The notes beneath the pieces were generated by a model that had not been told where the DNA came from, searched no databases, and was given only the letters and a program-made list of their open reading frames with translations. From positions 2,542,001 to 2,606,000 of the forward strand of contig NZ_CP021108.1 of the NCBI RefSeq assembly GCF_002119685.1: a stretch of DNA of 64,000 nucleotides. The letters run 5' to 3'. The stretch's first letter is position 1; each line of letters opens with the position of its first letter. The DNA is from Bordetella genomosp. 8. GTDB lineage: Bacteria; Pseudomonadota; Gammaproteobacteria; Burkholderiales; Burkholderiaceae_B. Made by a program: the position numbers and the translations under genes. This document shows positions 18,088-27,259 of the stretch, in pieces.

Positions 18088-21000
18088 TTATCGCGCGGCG
18101 CGCGTTTCCAGCGCGCGGGACAGGGCCTGCAAGGCGGGCACCGCGCGGGCGGTGTCGTCCAGCGCCGACAGCAGGTGCCTGGCTTGCCGCGCCGGCGGCG
18201 CCAGGCGGTCGAGCGCTTTCGCGCACAGCATGCTGGCGGTGCCCGCATCGGGCGCGTACGTATCCAGGCACGCCGCCAACGCGGCAATTGCCGCCGGCAG
18301 TTCGGCTTCCCGGCGCCGGTTGCCGGCCAAGGTCTCCATGACCTTGCCGACGGCTCGCGTCGCATGCCTGATCGCGGGCTCCCGGCCCAGTACGGTTTCC
18401 ATCGCCCGCAGATGCCGCAGTTGTTCGACCATGTCCGCGGCCGGTGCGCCAGCAGGTTCGAGCAGCCATTGGTAGCTGTCCACCACATGATTCAGGCTGA
18501 CGCATTCCGCGGGCGATAGCGTGCGCACGCAGGCTTCCACCACGTCTTCATAGCGCGCTGGAGCCGCTTGCAGGCGCGCGATGTCCTTGATCGCCGATTC
18601 CAGCAGCTTCCATTGCGAGCGGGTCAGTGGCCGGGACGCCGCTGCCTGCTGTTTCAGGGATACGGCGACCTGCCGGTGAGCCCGCGCCAGCCGCGCGGAT
18701 CGGGACGCCGATGCCGGCCACCACGTGCGGCCGGATATCGTGCGCGCGCGGCGCCAGATATCCCGGGCGATCGTGCCGGCCAGCGGCTGCTGCACGGCCG
18801 GCATATCGCGCAGCGCATCCAGCGTGCGTACCGCCGCGATCTCGGGCGCGGGGTCGTTGGCCGCCCCGCGTGGCGGCATGGCGCGCGCACCCGTGCCGTG
18901 TTCCGGTGGCGCCGCCTTGCGCACAATGGCGGCCAGCCCGCGCAGCGCGGGCATCAGCCTCAACGCTTCGTTCCGGCGCTGGGCATGCCCACGGAACAGC
19001 GGGATCATGTCGCGCTCGCGTTCGTCCAGGGCGGCGCGGTCGTGGATGCGTGCCAGGGCCGCTTGCACATCCTGCCGCGGCAGGTCCAGCCGATGGACGG
19101 CGAGTTCGCAGAAGGCGAAGGCTACGCCGACACTGCCGGCGGATTGCATTTCGTATGTGAGGCTATCGAGCGCGTCGGCCAGGACGCGTGGGCTCGCACC
19201 GTCGCGCAAGGCCACCAGGACGTCCTTGACGGCAGGCATGTAGTCATTGCGCAACGCGAATTCACGCGTCACGGCGGCGTCGATGGCCCGCAGCCGGCGT
19301 GCATCGGCGTCGTCGATCTTCACGACATCCGGAACCTGGGTCATGCGGTGCAGCGCGCGCAGATCGGCGGGCCGCAACGTGCGGACATAGGCTTGCGCGG
19401 CATCGGCGTAGGCTTGCGGTGCGTCCTGTGCGCCGAGCCGGTTCCCGGTCGGGGCCTTCATCGTGCGAGCGATGGCCCTTTGCGCGCGTTCCAGCGACGA
19501 TGGGCGGACCGCCGTGCGCAGCGCGCGCCTGATGCGGCCGGCGACGGTATCGCGGCGCGGCACCCGGGTCGCGGGTGCGAGGGGTGGCGGCGTATCGGCA
19601 GGCGCGGCTTCCGGCGCCGCGTCCATGGCGGACGACGATGAAGTGGTGCGATAGGGCATGACGTTGGCGTCGTCGCCGCGCAGGATGGCCGCTGTGGTGA
19701 ACAGGTCGGTGATCAGGCGCCGTTGGTCATAGCGCAGTCCTTCGCTCATATAGCCGCCGGGAAGGGTGTTCGCACGACTGGATTCGAGATAGGCATGGAT
19801 GCCGCGGGTAGGCGTGCCGCGCGCCGCGTCCCTGTCCATTGGCATGAAGGTGTCCATGAACTGCTGGCGGACGGCTGGCGGCAATAGCCTGACGAGCAAT
19901 ACGTGGCGATCGAGGTCGGACGCGTCATCCGGGGCGGAAGACCGGTACATGCCATATAGATGCTCGATCGCCCCATGCATGCCGCCGATGTCGTGGCGTT
20001 CGCTTGCCATCAGCAAGGCGGACATGGCACGACGGGGGTAGGCTTCATGGGCGATTTCCGCCATGACGTCGACGATGCGCCGGGCAATCCGGCGGACTCG
20101 CGGCGCGGCCTGCAGCGCCGGGTCGGCATCCAGGGCGGCGTCCAACCGTTGCCGCGCGTCGTGATCCAAGGCACGCAGCCGTCCCGCCCTGTCCAGGGCG
20201 GGGAATTGCGCGATGGTCGCGTTGTCCGTATGAAAGGCCAGGGCGAGTTGCACGAAGGCCATGTCGATATCGGTGGGTGCGGCGCCACGCGCCAGCCGCG
20301 TCGCCGCGCTGGCGATGGCCGGGCTCGCATTGCGCGGCCAGTCCTTGTCGTCGGCCAGCATGGCGGCGTGCACCCCGCGGCCTAGCGCGTACAGCTCGGC
20401 GGCGTCGGCGACTGCCTTTGCGGCCGCGTCCCGATATGACAGCGTGTCGTCCTGCATCGAGCCGGCATCCCGCGCATCGACGCAATCCTCGATCAAGGCA
20501 TCGACCGCGCCGCGTATGGCCGCGGTGCTGGTGCGGAAGCGCGCTGCCGCCGGCAAGCCGGGGGTGGATGCCGGTGGGGTTGGAACGGGGCTGGCCCTGT
20601 CGAAGACGTTATCGGAGACGTTATCGAAGACGTTATGGGAGACGTCATGGGAGACGTTGCCGAAGGCATGGTCGGAGACGTTGTCGCTGCCGTTATCACC
20701 GCTGTGGTAGCCGCTGTGATAGCCGCTGGATGTGGCACTGTAGCCGCTGTCCTGGCTGGCGACGGAATGGTTGCGCCTGGGTTGATGGGCGTCTGGGCTG
20801 GCAGCGCTGCTGTCGCTGGGCGAGCATGGTCGCATGAAGGCCGCGACGACGGACAGCTTGATACCGCCGGGCCGTGCGGGCGCGTGCCGCAACAGGGCCG
20901 GGGCGTTCAACGCCAGCGTCAGCCGCGGCTGTGGGCGTGACGCCGGCAGGAAGATGGATGCCGTGGACGCGTAGCCGGGCGCCCGGCTGCGGGAAGCGCG

Positions 21001-21117
21001 GGTGTGGGATCCGGCTTCCGCCCTGAAAGCGGCCGGCGCATGTTCGCCGTCGGTAGCCTCGGGCGGAATCGCGTAGCTTGCGGTCAGGGGAATATTGAAG
21101 ATGGTGTTCTCAGGCAT
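18088..21117 (-). CDS. Large protein of unknown function (1009 aa), candidate secreted effector
   Basis: I do not recognise this protein. The start at 21117 has GGAAG six bases upstream; a longer frame reaching 21309 lacks such a site. Residues 1-200 look disordered (rich in Ser, Ala, Pro, Asn, Asp, no Sec signal peptide) and include a tetrapeptide repeat of the form [S/F]-[D/H/G]-[N/D/H]-V at about residues 131-173. The rest is predicted helical and rich in Ala, Arg, Leu and Asp. Two segments are similar to each other: 'YVRTLRPADLRALHRM' (577-592) and 'CVRTLSPAECVSLNHV' (863-878), each preceded by a basic helix, so the second half may be an internal duplication. No transmembrane segments. 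A disordered N-terminus plus a long helical body would suit a type III secreted effector, but no secretion genes are nearby. Divergent from the equally unknown gene at 21417. Confidence 0.7.
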   Translation of the reverse strand: MPENTIFNIPLTASYAIPPEATDGEHAPAAFRAEAGSHTRASRSRAPGYASTASIFLPASRPQPRLTLALNAPALLRHAPARPGGIKLSVVAAFMRPCSPSDSSAASPDAHQPRRNHSVASQDSGYSATSSGYHSGYHSGDNGSDNVSDHAFGNVSHDVSHNVFDNVSDNVFDRASPVPTPPASTPGLPAAARFRTSTAAIRGAVDALIEDCVDARDAGSMQDDTLSYRDAAAKAVADAAELYALGRGVHAAMLADDKDWPRNASPAIASAATRLARGAAPTDIDMAFVQLALAFHTDNATIAQFPALDRAGRLRALDHDARQRLDAALDADPALQAAPRVRRIARRIVDVMAEIAHEAYPRRAMSALLMASERHDIGGMHGAIEHLYGMYRSSAPDDASDLDRHVLLVRLLPPAVRQQFMDTFMPMDRDAARGTPTRGIHAYLESSRANTLPGGYMSEGLRYDQRRLITDLFTTAAILRGDDANVMPYRTTSSSSAMDAAPEAAPADTPPPLAPATRVPRRDTVAGRIRRALRTAVRPSSLERAQRAIARTMKAPTGNRLGAQDAPQAYADAAQAYVRTLRPADLRALHRMTQVPDVVKIDDADARRLRAIDAAVTREFALRNDYMPAVKDVLVALRDGASPRVLADALDSLTYEMQSAGSVGVAFAFCELAVHRLDLPRQDVQAALARIHDRAALDERERDMIPLFRGHAQRRNEALRLMPALRGLAAIVRKAAPPEHGTGARAMPPRGAANDPAPEIAAVRTLDALRDMPAVQQPLAGTIARDIWRRARTISGRTWWPASASRSARLARAHRQVAVSLKQQAAASRPLTRSQWKLLESAIKDIARLQAAPARYEDVVEACVRTLSPAECVSLNHVVDSYQWLLEPAGAPAADMVEQLRHLRAMETVLGREPAIRHATRAVGKVMETLAGNRRREAELPAAIAALAACLDTYAPDAGTASMLCAKALDRLAPPARQARHLLSALDDTARAVPALQALSRALETRAAR
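20599..20727 (-). repeat. 12-base degenerate tandem repeat inside the unknown gene
   Basis: About ten imperfect units of 12 bases (type GACGTTATCGGA on the plus strand) encode the four-residue repeat near residues 131-173 of the 1009-residue protein. The unit length keeps the frame, so gain or loss of units would change protein length without breaking it. Confidence 0.75.
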
Positions 21118-21416
21118 CGAAAGCTTCCAGGGAATTGAGGGACGAGCGGACGAAAATCCGGGGATCGCCAGCTGCAGTGGGACGCCGCCGTCTCCAACGC
21201 GCATGCGTGCGATTCCCCGTCCGTTGATTCCTTTGCCGGCCAACAGGATTGACGGGCGATTTTGCGCCTGGCCGGGCGCGATGGCGTGCCGCCGCCTGCC
21301 CGCATGCATGTGGACATCAAGACGCGAGGGAAATCGGACCCTTCGCCGCGAACGGCGCGACGCTGGTTTCCAACCTACCCGCGCATCGCTGTTGATGCGT
21401 GTTCAGGAGCACACCC
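21118..21416. other. 299-base spacer between two divergent unknown genes
   Basis: This stretch must hold both promoters. It is GC-rich and I see no convincing sigma-70, sigma-28 or sigma-54 promoter and no clear dyad apart from short repeats. Ribosome sites are evident at both ends: GGAAG before 21117 on the minus strand and CAGGAG before 21417 on the plus strand. Confidence 0.6.
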
Positions 21417-22511
21417 ATGTCTGTTGCCGCAATTCATTCGGCCCCGGCCCCGGCCCTTTTCCCCGTCGTGAACGCGAGCCCGCCTGCTTCGCCCTTCGGA
21501 CAAGGCGCGGCGGCCGAAAGCTTCGCTTCATACGCCACTGGGTCGACGCAGCCGGAGCGCGCGGGGTGCACGCTGGCGGACGCACAGTCCGCCGCCACGC
21601 AGCGGGAATTGAACACGCGCGTGCTCGCGCATCTGCACGACACCATCGGGTTGCAGAACAATGTGAAGCTGCTGAAGCGAGCTTCCGCCGAACTGGCCGA
21701 ATCCATCCGACGCGTGCTGGACGACCGCGGCTCGGGCACGACGCCGGGCGCCACTCAGCCGGTGGCAGGGCGCCAAGCCGCGTTCGACTTCATCGTCGCC
21801 GACGCCAAGCGGACCGGCTTGTTCGATGAACTGAAGTCGGCCGGCATCCAGCGCCTGAAAGACTCCGGCAATCATGAAGCCATGATCGAACAGGTCATGG
21901 CGCGCGAAGCGGACGCGGGTCGTCCGCGCGATCGCGCGTGGGCCGAAAGCTGGATCGAGCGACAGTTCGATCCCAGCGGCATCGACGCGGCATACCGGGC
22001 CGGCGAGCCTTATATGGACCTGTCGGCCATGTACGAAGGCGCGTGGGCGTATGGCGGAAACAAGGGCTGTGCCGCCGTGTATGGCGACAGGACCGACGTC
22101 CAGGCGGCGGGCCCCTACAAGGTCAGATTCATCGCAAGCCGGAGCGCCAGCGACAACAGGTCGGCGATGTCCTATATCGTCGAAAACCAGCTGACCGGTG
22201 AGACGACGGCGCCGCGTCCCTACGATGAGCGCGGCACCATCATCGAAGTGCAAGGCTTGCGTGCCCGCATGTTCGGCGCGCCCGCGGATGGCGATATGTT
22301 CAGCTTCGACACGCCGGCACGCTACCGCCTGCGCTATCCGGACGGCAACAACAGGATCCTCAGCCTGGATGACCAGAAGGCGCTATACAAGTCCCTGGTG
22401 TTCAACCGGCTGTTCGAGCCGGTCGTGCGAGGCCCCAACATGGAGACCCCGGAAGAGACGGTGGACGAGGCCTTCCGCCAGCCTGTGGCCGCGGTCGATC
22501 GCTCGCGATAG
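21417..22511 (+). CDS. Protein of unknown function (364 aa), candidate secreted effector
   Basis: Not recognised. AGGAG seven bases before the ATG at 21417 decides the start over a GTG at 21399. The first 60 residues are Ala/Pro/Ser-rich without a signal peptide; residues about 60-105 form an amphipathic helix region; then comes a helical domain with 'AGRQAAFDFIVADAKRTGLF' (about 119-138). From about residue 185 an apparently mixed alpha/beta domain contains 'PYMDLSAMYEGAWAYGG', 'VRFIASRSAS', 'AMSYIVENQ' and 'MFSFDTPARYRLRYPDG'. No membrane segments and no metal-binding clusters are obvious. It is divergent from the 1009-residue gene, and the two may be one functional unit. It ends facing the GlsB-like gene. 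Confidence 0.65.
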   Translation: MSVAAIHSAPAPALFPVVNASPPASPFGQGAAAESFASYATGSTQPERAGCTLADAQSAATQRELNTRVLAHLHDTIGLQNNVKLLKRASAELAESIRRVLDDRGSGTTPGATQPVAGRQAAFDFIVADAKRTGLFDELKSAGIQRLKDSGNHEAMIEQVMAREADAGRPRDRAWAESWIERQFDPSGIDAAYRAGEPYMDLSAMYEGAWAYGGNKGCAAVYGDRTDVQAAGPYKVRFIASRSASDNRSAMSYIVENQLTGETTAPRPYDERGTIIEVQGLRARMFGAPADGDMFSFDTPARYRLRYPDGNNRILSLDDQKALYKSLVFNRLFEPVVRGPNMETPEETVDEAFRQPVAAVDRSR

Positions 22512-22567
22512 GGGCGCCGAAGGCCGCGACAGGACGCAGCAGGGCGCGATGGCACACGCCCAAAAAA

Positions 22568-22599
22568 ACACCCCCAAGGGGCGATTCCCCTGGGGGTGT
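22568..22599 (-). terminator. Rho-independent terminator of the GlsB-like gene
   Basis: ACACCCCC...GGGG and CCCC...GGGGGTGT form a strong stem with one bulged A and a five-base loop. On the minus strand it is followed by seven T residues (the A-run at 22562-22568), so it ends the leftward transcript; it may also stop the convergent gene. Confidence 0.9.
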
Positions 22600-22660
22600 C
22601 TGGTTCGCCGCTTGTCCGCCTGAGCGCGGACTTTTTTCACGGCGAGACTGGCTGGGCGCG

Positions 22661-22912
22661 CTACGCTCGGCGACGGGTGAACATGCCCACCACGAACAAC
22701 ACGATGATCGCGCCGACGACGGAAGCGATCCATCCCGCCGGCTCTCCAGCGGCATACCAACCCAGCGTCCGTCCCAGGAAGCCCGCCACGACGGCGCCGA
22801 CGATACCCAGGATGGTCGTCAGGATGATGCCCATGGATTGGTCGCCAGGCATGAGCGCACGCGCGATCAGGCCGACGATGAAACCCACGATGATCATGAT
22901 AATGATGTCCAT
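22661..22912 (-). CDS. GlsB/YeaQ/YmgE family small membrane protein
   Basis: An 83-residue inner-membrane protein with three hydrophobic helices: residues 2-20, 27-46 and 60-78, then a basic tail 'FTRRRA'. Glycine spacing ('GFIVGLIARALMPG', 'GIVGAVVAGFLG') is typical of the transglycosylase-associated GlsB/YeaQ family, a general stress-related group of unclear function. GGAAGGAG precedes the ATG. Monocistronic, with its own terminator. Confidence 0.9.
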   Translation of the reverse strand: MDIIIMIIVGFIVGLIARALMPGDQSMGIILTTILGIVGAVVAGFLGRTLGWYAAGEPAGWIASVVGAIIVLFVVGMFTRRRA

Positions 22913-23003
22913 ACGTGCTCCTTCCGTTGTGATACGCGTCTAAGGGAAACCGCAACACGGGCATGATAGCGGCGGCCGCAGGGCGGATCCGTCGATGTCA
23001 TGT

Positions 23004-23025
23004 AACAACAAATTGCCCTGTTGTT
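23004..23025 (-). terminator. Hairpin after the SCO1-like gene
   Basis: AACAACA and TGTTGTT pair around an eight-base loop immediately after the stop codon of the leftward SCO1 gene. There is only a mixed TTGTTGTT tail, so it is a weaker terminator candidate. Confidence 0.5.
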
Positions 23026-23640
23026 TTAACGCCGCGCGTCGTCGATCAGCTTCCGCAGTGCATCAACCATCTGGTCGCTGGAGCTGCTGTCCGACACCAG
23101 GAGCCTGGCTGCTCCGGTGCCATCGAACACATAAACGCCGCGGCTGTGCGTGACGTTGTAGGTCTCCGGGTCGGCGCCAGGCTTGGGCTTGTCGATCTGG
23201 TACGAGACGCGATAGCGGCGCGCCACGTCCGCGATCTGCCGCTCCGTGCCGGTCAGCCCGATGGCATTGTTGTTGAAAGCGTTCACATAAGCTTGCAATC
23301 CGTCCGGGGTGTCGCGATGCGGATCGACGCTGACGAACAGGATGCGTACGGCATCCGCGTCCTTGCCGAGCCGGCCCATCACGTCCGCCAACTGCGCCAT
23401 GGTGGTCGGGCAGACGTCGGGGCAGCTGGCATAGCCGAAGAACAGCAGGACCGTCTTGCCTTTCACGTCGTCCTGGCTGACGGTACGCCCCTGCGCGCCG
23501 GACAAGACGAACTTCAGGTCGGGCAGGTGGCCATGGATATCGTAGATGGGCGGTGGGGCGGCGGCGTGGGCCGCGGCGGGAACGGCCGCGCCCACCAGCA
23601 TGGCGAAGGCGAGCAGGATACGGGCGGCGGCCGCTGGCAT
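23026..23640 (-). CDS. SCO1/SenC family copper chaperone
   Basis: A 204-residue protein with an N-terminal Sec signal or anchor (residues about 5-27) and a thioredoxin-fold domain. The copper-binding 'CPDVCP' (CxxxC) near residue 73 and the later conserved histidine in 'NVTHSRGVYVFD' are both present, so it is likely active in delivering copper to, or reducing, the CuA site of cytochrome oxidase. It starts four bases after the stop of the oligopeptidase gene and is probably in its transcript. Confidence 0.92.
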   Translation of the reverse strand: MPAAAARILLAFAMLVGAAVPAAAHAAAPPPIYDIHGHLPDLKFVLSGAQGRTVSQDDVKGKTVLLFFGYASCPDVCPTTMAQLADVMGRLGKDADAVRILFVSVDPHRDTPDGLQAYVNAFNNNAIGLTGTERQIADVARRYRVSYQIDKPKPGADPETYNVTHSRGVYVFDGTGAARLLVSDSSSSDQMVDALRKLIDDARR

Positions 23641-23644
23641 GGGT

Positions 23645-25708
23645 TTAGTCCTGTTGGGCGATCATGCCGCTGTGGCGCAGCAAGGCGTCGATGCGGGGCT
23701 CGCGGCCACGGAAGGCCTTGAACGATTCGGCGGCCGGGCGGGCGCCGCCCACGGCCAGGATCTCGCGCCGGAACCGCGCGCCGGTGGCGGCGTCCAGCGT
23801 CCCGTGCGGGGCGCCGCGGGCGGCTTCCTCGAAGGCTTCGTAGGCATCCGCCGACAGCACTTCGGCCCATTTGTAGCTGTAGTAGCCCGCGCCGTAGCCG
23901 CCTGCGAACAGGTGCGAAAAACTGTGCGGCATGCGATGCCAGGCTGGTGGCGTCAGCACCGCGACTTCGCCGCGGACCTGGTTGAGCAGGTCCAGCACGG
24001 ACTGGATGTCGGCGCCTTCCGGCCGGTCGTGCAGCAGCATGTCGAACAGCGCGAATTCGATTTGCCGGACGGTTTGCATGCCGCTCTGGAAATTGCGCGC
24101 GGCCAGCAGCTTGTCGAAAAGCGCGCGTGGCAGCGGCTCGCCGCTGTCCACGTGGGCCGACAGGCGCTGCACCACCGGCCACTCCCAGCAGAAGTTCTCC
24201 ATGAACTGCGACGGCAGTTCGATGGCGTCCCATTCCACCGCGGCGAAGGCGGCGGCGCCCGGTTCGTCCACTTCGGACAGCAGGGCGTGCAGGGCATGGC
24301 CGGTTTCGTGGAACAGCGTGATGACGTCATCGTGTGTCAGCAGCGCCGCCTTGCCACCATTCGGCCGCGAGAAATTGCAGGTCAGGTAGACCACCGGCGT
24401 ATGCAGGGTGCCCGAAGCCAGGCGGCGGCTGCGCTCGCTATCCACCCAGGCGCCGCCTTGCTTGCCGGCGCGCGCGTACAGGTCCAGGTAGAGATAGCCG
24501 ACCAGTTCGCCGTCCGCGCGCTCAACGCGCACGCCACGCACGTCGGAATGCCAGGCGGATACCGGGAATTCCTTCAGGCGCACCGTGAACAGGGTCTCGA
24601 TGACCTCGAACAGCCCAGCCAGTACACGCGGTTCGGTGAAGTATTGCTTGATGTTGTCTTCCGAATAGGCATAGCGCGATTCGCGCAGGCGTTCGGAAGC
24701 GTAGGGCACGTCCCAGGGCTGCAGCTCATCCATGCCCAGTTCCTGGCGCGCGTATTCGCGCAACTGGGCCAGGTCGCGTTCCGCGTAGGGCCGTGCGCGG
24801 CCGGCGAGGTCGCGCAGGAAGCCGATCACCTGTTCGGCATCGCGCGCCATGCGGGTCTGCAGGCGCAGCTCGGCGAAGTTGCGGAAGCCCAGCAGGCGCG
24901 ACTCTTCCGCCCGCAGGGAGAGGAGTTCTTCGATCAGCGGCGAGTTGTCGAACTTGCCTTCGCCGTGTTCCGACGCCACCGTTCCATAGGCGCGGTATAG
25001 CGTTTCGCGCAGGGATCGGTCGCGGGCATATTGCATGATGGGCAGGTAGCAGGGCATTTTCAGCGTCAGCTTCCAGCCCGTCTTGCCATCGGCCTCAGCG
25101 GCTTGCCGAGCGGCCTGTTTGACGTCGGCGGGCACGCCGTCCAGGCGGGCTTCGTCGTCGACCAGCAGCGACCAGGCGTCGATGGCGTCCAGCACATTTT
25201 CGGAGAACTTCTGCGACGTCTGGGCTTCGCGGTCCGAGATTTCGGCGTAGCGCTCGCGGTCCGCGCCCTGCAGTTCGACGCCGCTGAGCCGGAAATCGCG
25301 CAAGGCCAGGTCGATGACGCGCTGGCGCACCGGGCTCCATGACGCGAAACCCGGGGCGGCGAGCAGCCGCTGGTACTGCTTGTACAGGCCTTCGTGCAGG
25401 CCTACCCAGGTGGAGAACTCGGTGACCTTGGGCAGCGCGGCGTTGTACGCCTCGCGCAGTTCAGGCGTATTGACGACCGCGTTCAGGTGCCCGGCTACCG
25501 ACCAGGCGCGCCACAGCCGCTCGGAAGTCGAATCCAGCGGCTCCAGTATGGCTTCCCACGTCGCGGGCAGGGCGGGGTCCGCGGCCTGGTCCACCGCTTG
25601 CCGCGCGGCGGCCAGCAAGGTATCCACCGCCGGCACGATATGCTCGGGCTTGACGGCGGCATAGTCCACCAGGTCTTCGACAGGGGCGAGTAGCGGGTTG
25701 GCGCTCAT
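23645..25708 (-). CDS. prlC: Oligopeptidase A (M3 family)
   Basis: A 687-residue zinc metallopeptidase of the M3 family, close to the usual length of PrlC/OpdA. The zinc motif 'HETGHALH' lies near residue 468 and the downstream 'GYGAGYYSYKWAEVLSADAYEAF' region belongs to the family's substrate-binding lobe. It degrades cytoplasmic peptides, including cleaved signal peptides. Located upstream of the SCO1 gene, in the same direction. Confidence 0.95.
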   Translation of the reverse strand: MSANPLLAPVEDLVDYAAVKPEHIVPAVDTLLAAARQAVDQAADPALPATWEAILEPLDSTSERLWRAWSVAGHLNAVVNTPELREAYNAALPKVTEFSTWVGLHEGLYKQYQRLLAAPGFASWSPVRQRVIDLALRDFRLSGVELQGADRERYAEISDREAQTSQKFSENVLDAIDAWSLLVDDEARLDGVPADVKQAARQAAEADGKTGWKLTLKMPCYLPIMQYARDRSLRETLYRAYGTVASEHGEGKFDNSPLIEELLSLRAEESRLLGFRNFAELRLQTRMARDAEQVIGFLRDLAGRARPYAERDLAQLREYARQELGMDELQPWDVPYASERLRESRYAYSEDNIKQYFTEPRVLAGLFEVIETLFTVRLKEFPVSAWHSDVRGVRVERADGELVGYLYLDLYARAGKQGGAWVDSERSRRLASGTLHTPVVYLTCNFSRPNGGKAALLTHDDVITLFHETGHALHALLSEVDEPGAAAFAAVEWDAIELPSQFMENFCWEWPVVQRLSAHVDSGEPLPRALFDKLLAARNFQSGMQTVRQIEFALFDMLLHDRPEGADIQSVLDLLNQVRGEVAVLTPPAWHRMPHSFSHLFAGGYGAGYYSYKWAEVLSADAYEAFEEAARGAPHGTLDAATGARFRREILAVGGARPAAESFKAFRGREPRIDALLRHSGMIAQQD

Positions 25709-25787
25709 AGACGGGCTCGATCCAGGATAAACAACGATGCAGTTTAGATGGAGACGAACCGCCCAGGTTGCAAGGCCTTGCCCTAGC

Positions 25788-26636
25788 CTAGCCTAGCCTT
25801 TCCGCCGCTTCGACGGTATTGACCAGCAGCATCGCGATGGTCATGGGACCGACGCCACCCGGCACGGGCGTGATCGCGCCGGCGACCTGCACCGCGCTAT
25901 CGAATTCCACGTCACCGCGCAGCTTGCCGTCTTCGCCGCGGTTGATGCCGACGTCGATGACCACGGCGCCGGGCTTGATCATGTCACCCTTGACGATGCC
26001 GGCCTTGCCGGTGGCGACGACCAGAACATCCGCGCGCCGCGTGTGCGCCGCCAGGTCCCGCGTCTTGGAGTTGCACAGCGTCACGGTGGCACCCGCGGCC
26101 AGCAGAAGCATGGCCATCGGCTTGCCGACGATATTGCTGGCGCCCACGATGACGGCTTCGGCGCCGCGCAGCGCCACGCCTTCGCTCTCCAGCATTTTCA
26201 TCACGCCGTAGGGTGTACACGGGCGGAACAGCGGCTGGCCCGTCATCAGCAGGCCCGCGTTGCTGATGTGGAAACCGTCCACGTCCTTTTCCGGGGCGAT
26301 CGCTTCGATCACCTTGTGCGCATCCATGTGCGGCGGCAGTGGCAGTTGCACCAGGATGCCGTGTATCGTCGGATCGCCATTCAGCACGGCGATCCGCTGC
26401 AGCAGTTCGGCTTCGCTCATGGTCGCCGGATACTGTTCTTTCACCGAGTGCAGGCCGGCTTTCTCGCAGGCCAGCACTTTATTGCGCACGTAAACCTGCG
26501 AAGCCGGATTTTCGCCGACCAGCACCACGGCCAGGCCGGGTTGGACTCCCTGTTTCGCCAGTTCGGTGACGCGATGCGCGACTTCGTCGCGTATGCGCTG
26601 GGAAAGCGCCGAACCGTCGATGATCCTTGCCGTCAT
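25788..26636 (-). CDS. folD: Bifunctional methylene-THF dehydrogenase/cyclohydrolase FolD
   Basis: A 282-residue FolD, making 10-formyl-THF from 5,10-methylene-THF. Signature segments: '[13 protein letters not shown]' with the catalytic Lys, '[10 protein letters not shown]', 'KDVDGFH', '[11 protein letters not shown]', and '[29 protein letters not shown]', given here as the NADP-binding region around residues 165-193. The ATG at 26636 overlaps the stop of the upstream response-regulator gene (ATGA). A longer frame continuing upstream is only the antisense-free extension through another gene and is not the start. The last codons lie in a CCTAG repeat. Confidence 0.95.
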   Translation of the reverse strand: MTARIIDGSALSQRIRDEVAHRVTELAKQGVQPGLAVVLVGENPASQVYVRNKVLACEKAGLHSVKEQYPATMSEAELLQRIAVLNGDPTIHGILVQLPLPPHMDAHKVIEAIAPEKDVDGFHISNAGLLMTGQPLFRPCTPYGVMKMLESEGVALRGAEAVIVGASNIVGKPMAMLLLAAGATVTLCNSKTRDLAAHTRRADVLVVATGKAGIVKGDMIKPGAVVIDVGINRGEDGKLRGDVEFDSAVQVAGAITPVPGGVGPMTIAMLLVNTVEAAERLG

Positions 26637-27259
26637 GCGTGCGCCTCGGGTTTGGCCAGGGCCACCTTCATCAGGTCGGCCACGGTGGTGACTTCCAGTT
26701 TTTCCATGATGTTGGCGCGATGCGCCTCCACGGTCTTGATGCTGATTCCGAGGTCGTCGGCGATCTGCTTGTTCAGGCGGCCCGCCACGATCCGTTCCAG
26801 CACCTGCTGCTCGCGCGCCGTCAGGCGGGCCAGCATGGCTTCGTGATCGCGCTGCGCCTGGAACTTGGACACGCGCTGCGTGGCCTGTTCCAGCATGCGC
26901 GCGACGATTTCGCGCAGGTCCGATTCGTTGAAGGGCTTTTCCAGGAAGTCGATCGCGCCTTTCTTCATGGTCGTCACCGCCATGGGCACGTCGCCGTGGC
27001 CGGTGATGAACACGATGGGCAGCGGCGCCTTGCGGGCGATCAGCTGTTCCTGCAGTTCCAGGCCGCTCATGCCCGGCATGCGGACATCCGCGATCAGCAC
27101 GCCCACCTGGTTGGGGTCGTAGTCTTCCAGGAAGCTTTCCGCGCTGCTGTACGCGCGCACACGATAGCCGTTGGCTTCCAGCAGCCAGCGCAGCGAATCG
27201 CGTACCGCTTCGTCGTCGTCGACGATGAATACCGTGCTGGACGGATTGGGGGTGTTCAT
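26633..27259 (-). CDS. FixJ/NarL-type response regulator
   Basis: A 208-residue regulator. The receiver (residues 1-125) has the acidic pocket 'VDDDE', phospho-acceptor D58 in '[11 protein letters not shown]', and Lys in 'FLEKPF'. A LuxR-type helix-turn-helix follows at about 145-190 ('[22 protein letters not shown]', '[12 protein letters not shown]'). It overlaps the kinase gene upstream and folD downstream, in each case by ATGA, so the three are translated as a coupled unit. Its targets are unknown; the pyruvate dehydrogenase operon, divergent from this unit, is an obvious candidate. Confidence 0.93.
   Translation of the reverse strand: MNTPNPSSTVFIVDDDEAVRDSLRWLLEANGYRVRAYSSAESFLEDYDPNQVGVLIADVRMPGMSGLELQEQLIARKAPLPIVFITGHGDVPMAVTTMKKGAIDFLEKPFNESDLREIVARMLEQATQRVSKFQAQRDHEAMLARLTAREQQVLERIVAGRLNKQIADDLGISIKTVEAHRANIMEKLEVTTVADLMKVALAKPEAHA

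Noticed and set aside
20599..20727. Repeat array that might be a CRISPR
   Set aside because: Units are 12 bases with no spacers and are translated in frame as a tetrapeptide repeat.
22568..22599. Small regulatory RNA
   Set aside because: The structure is fully explained as the terminator of the GlsB-like gene with its T-run.
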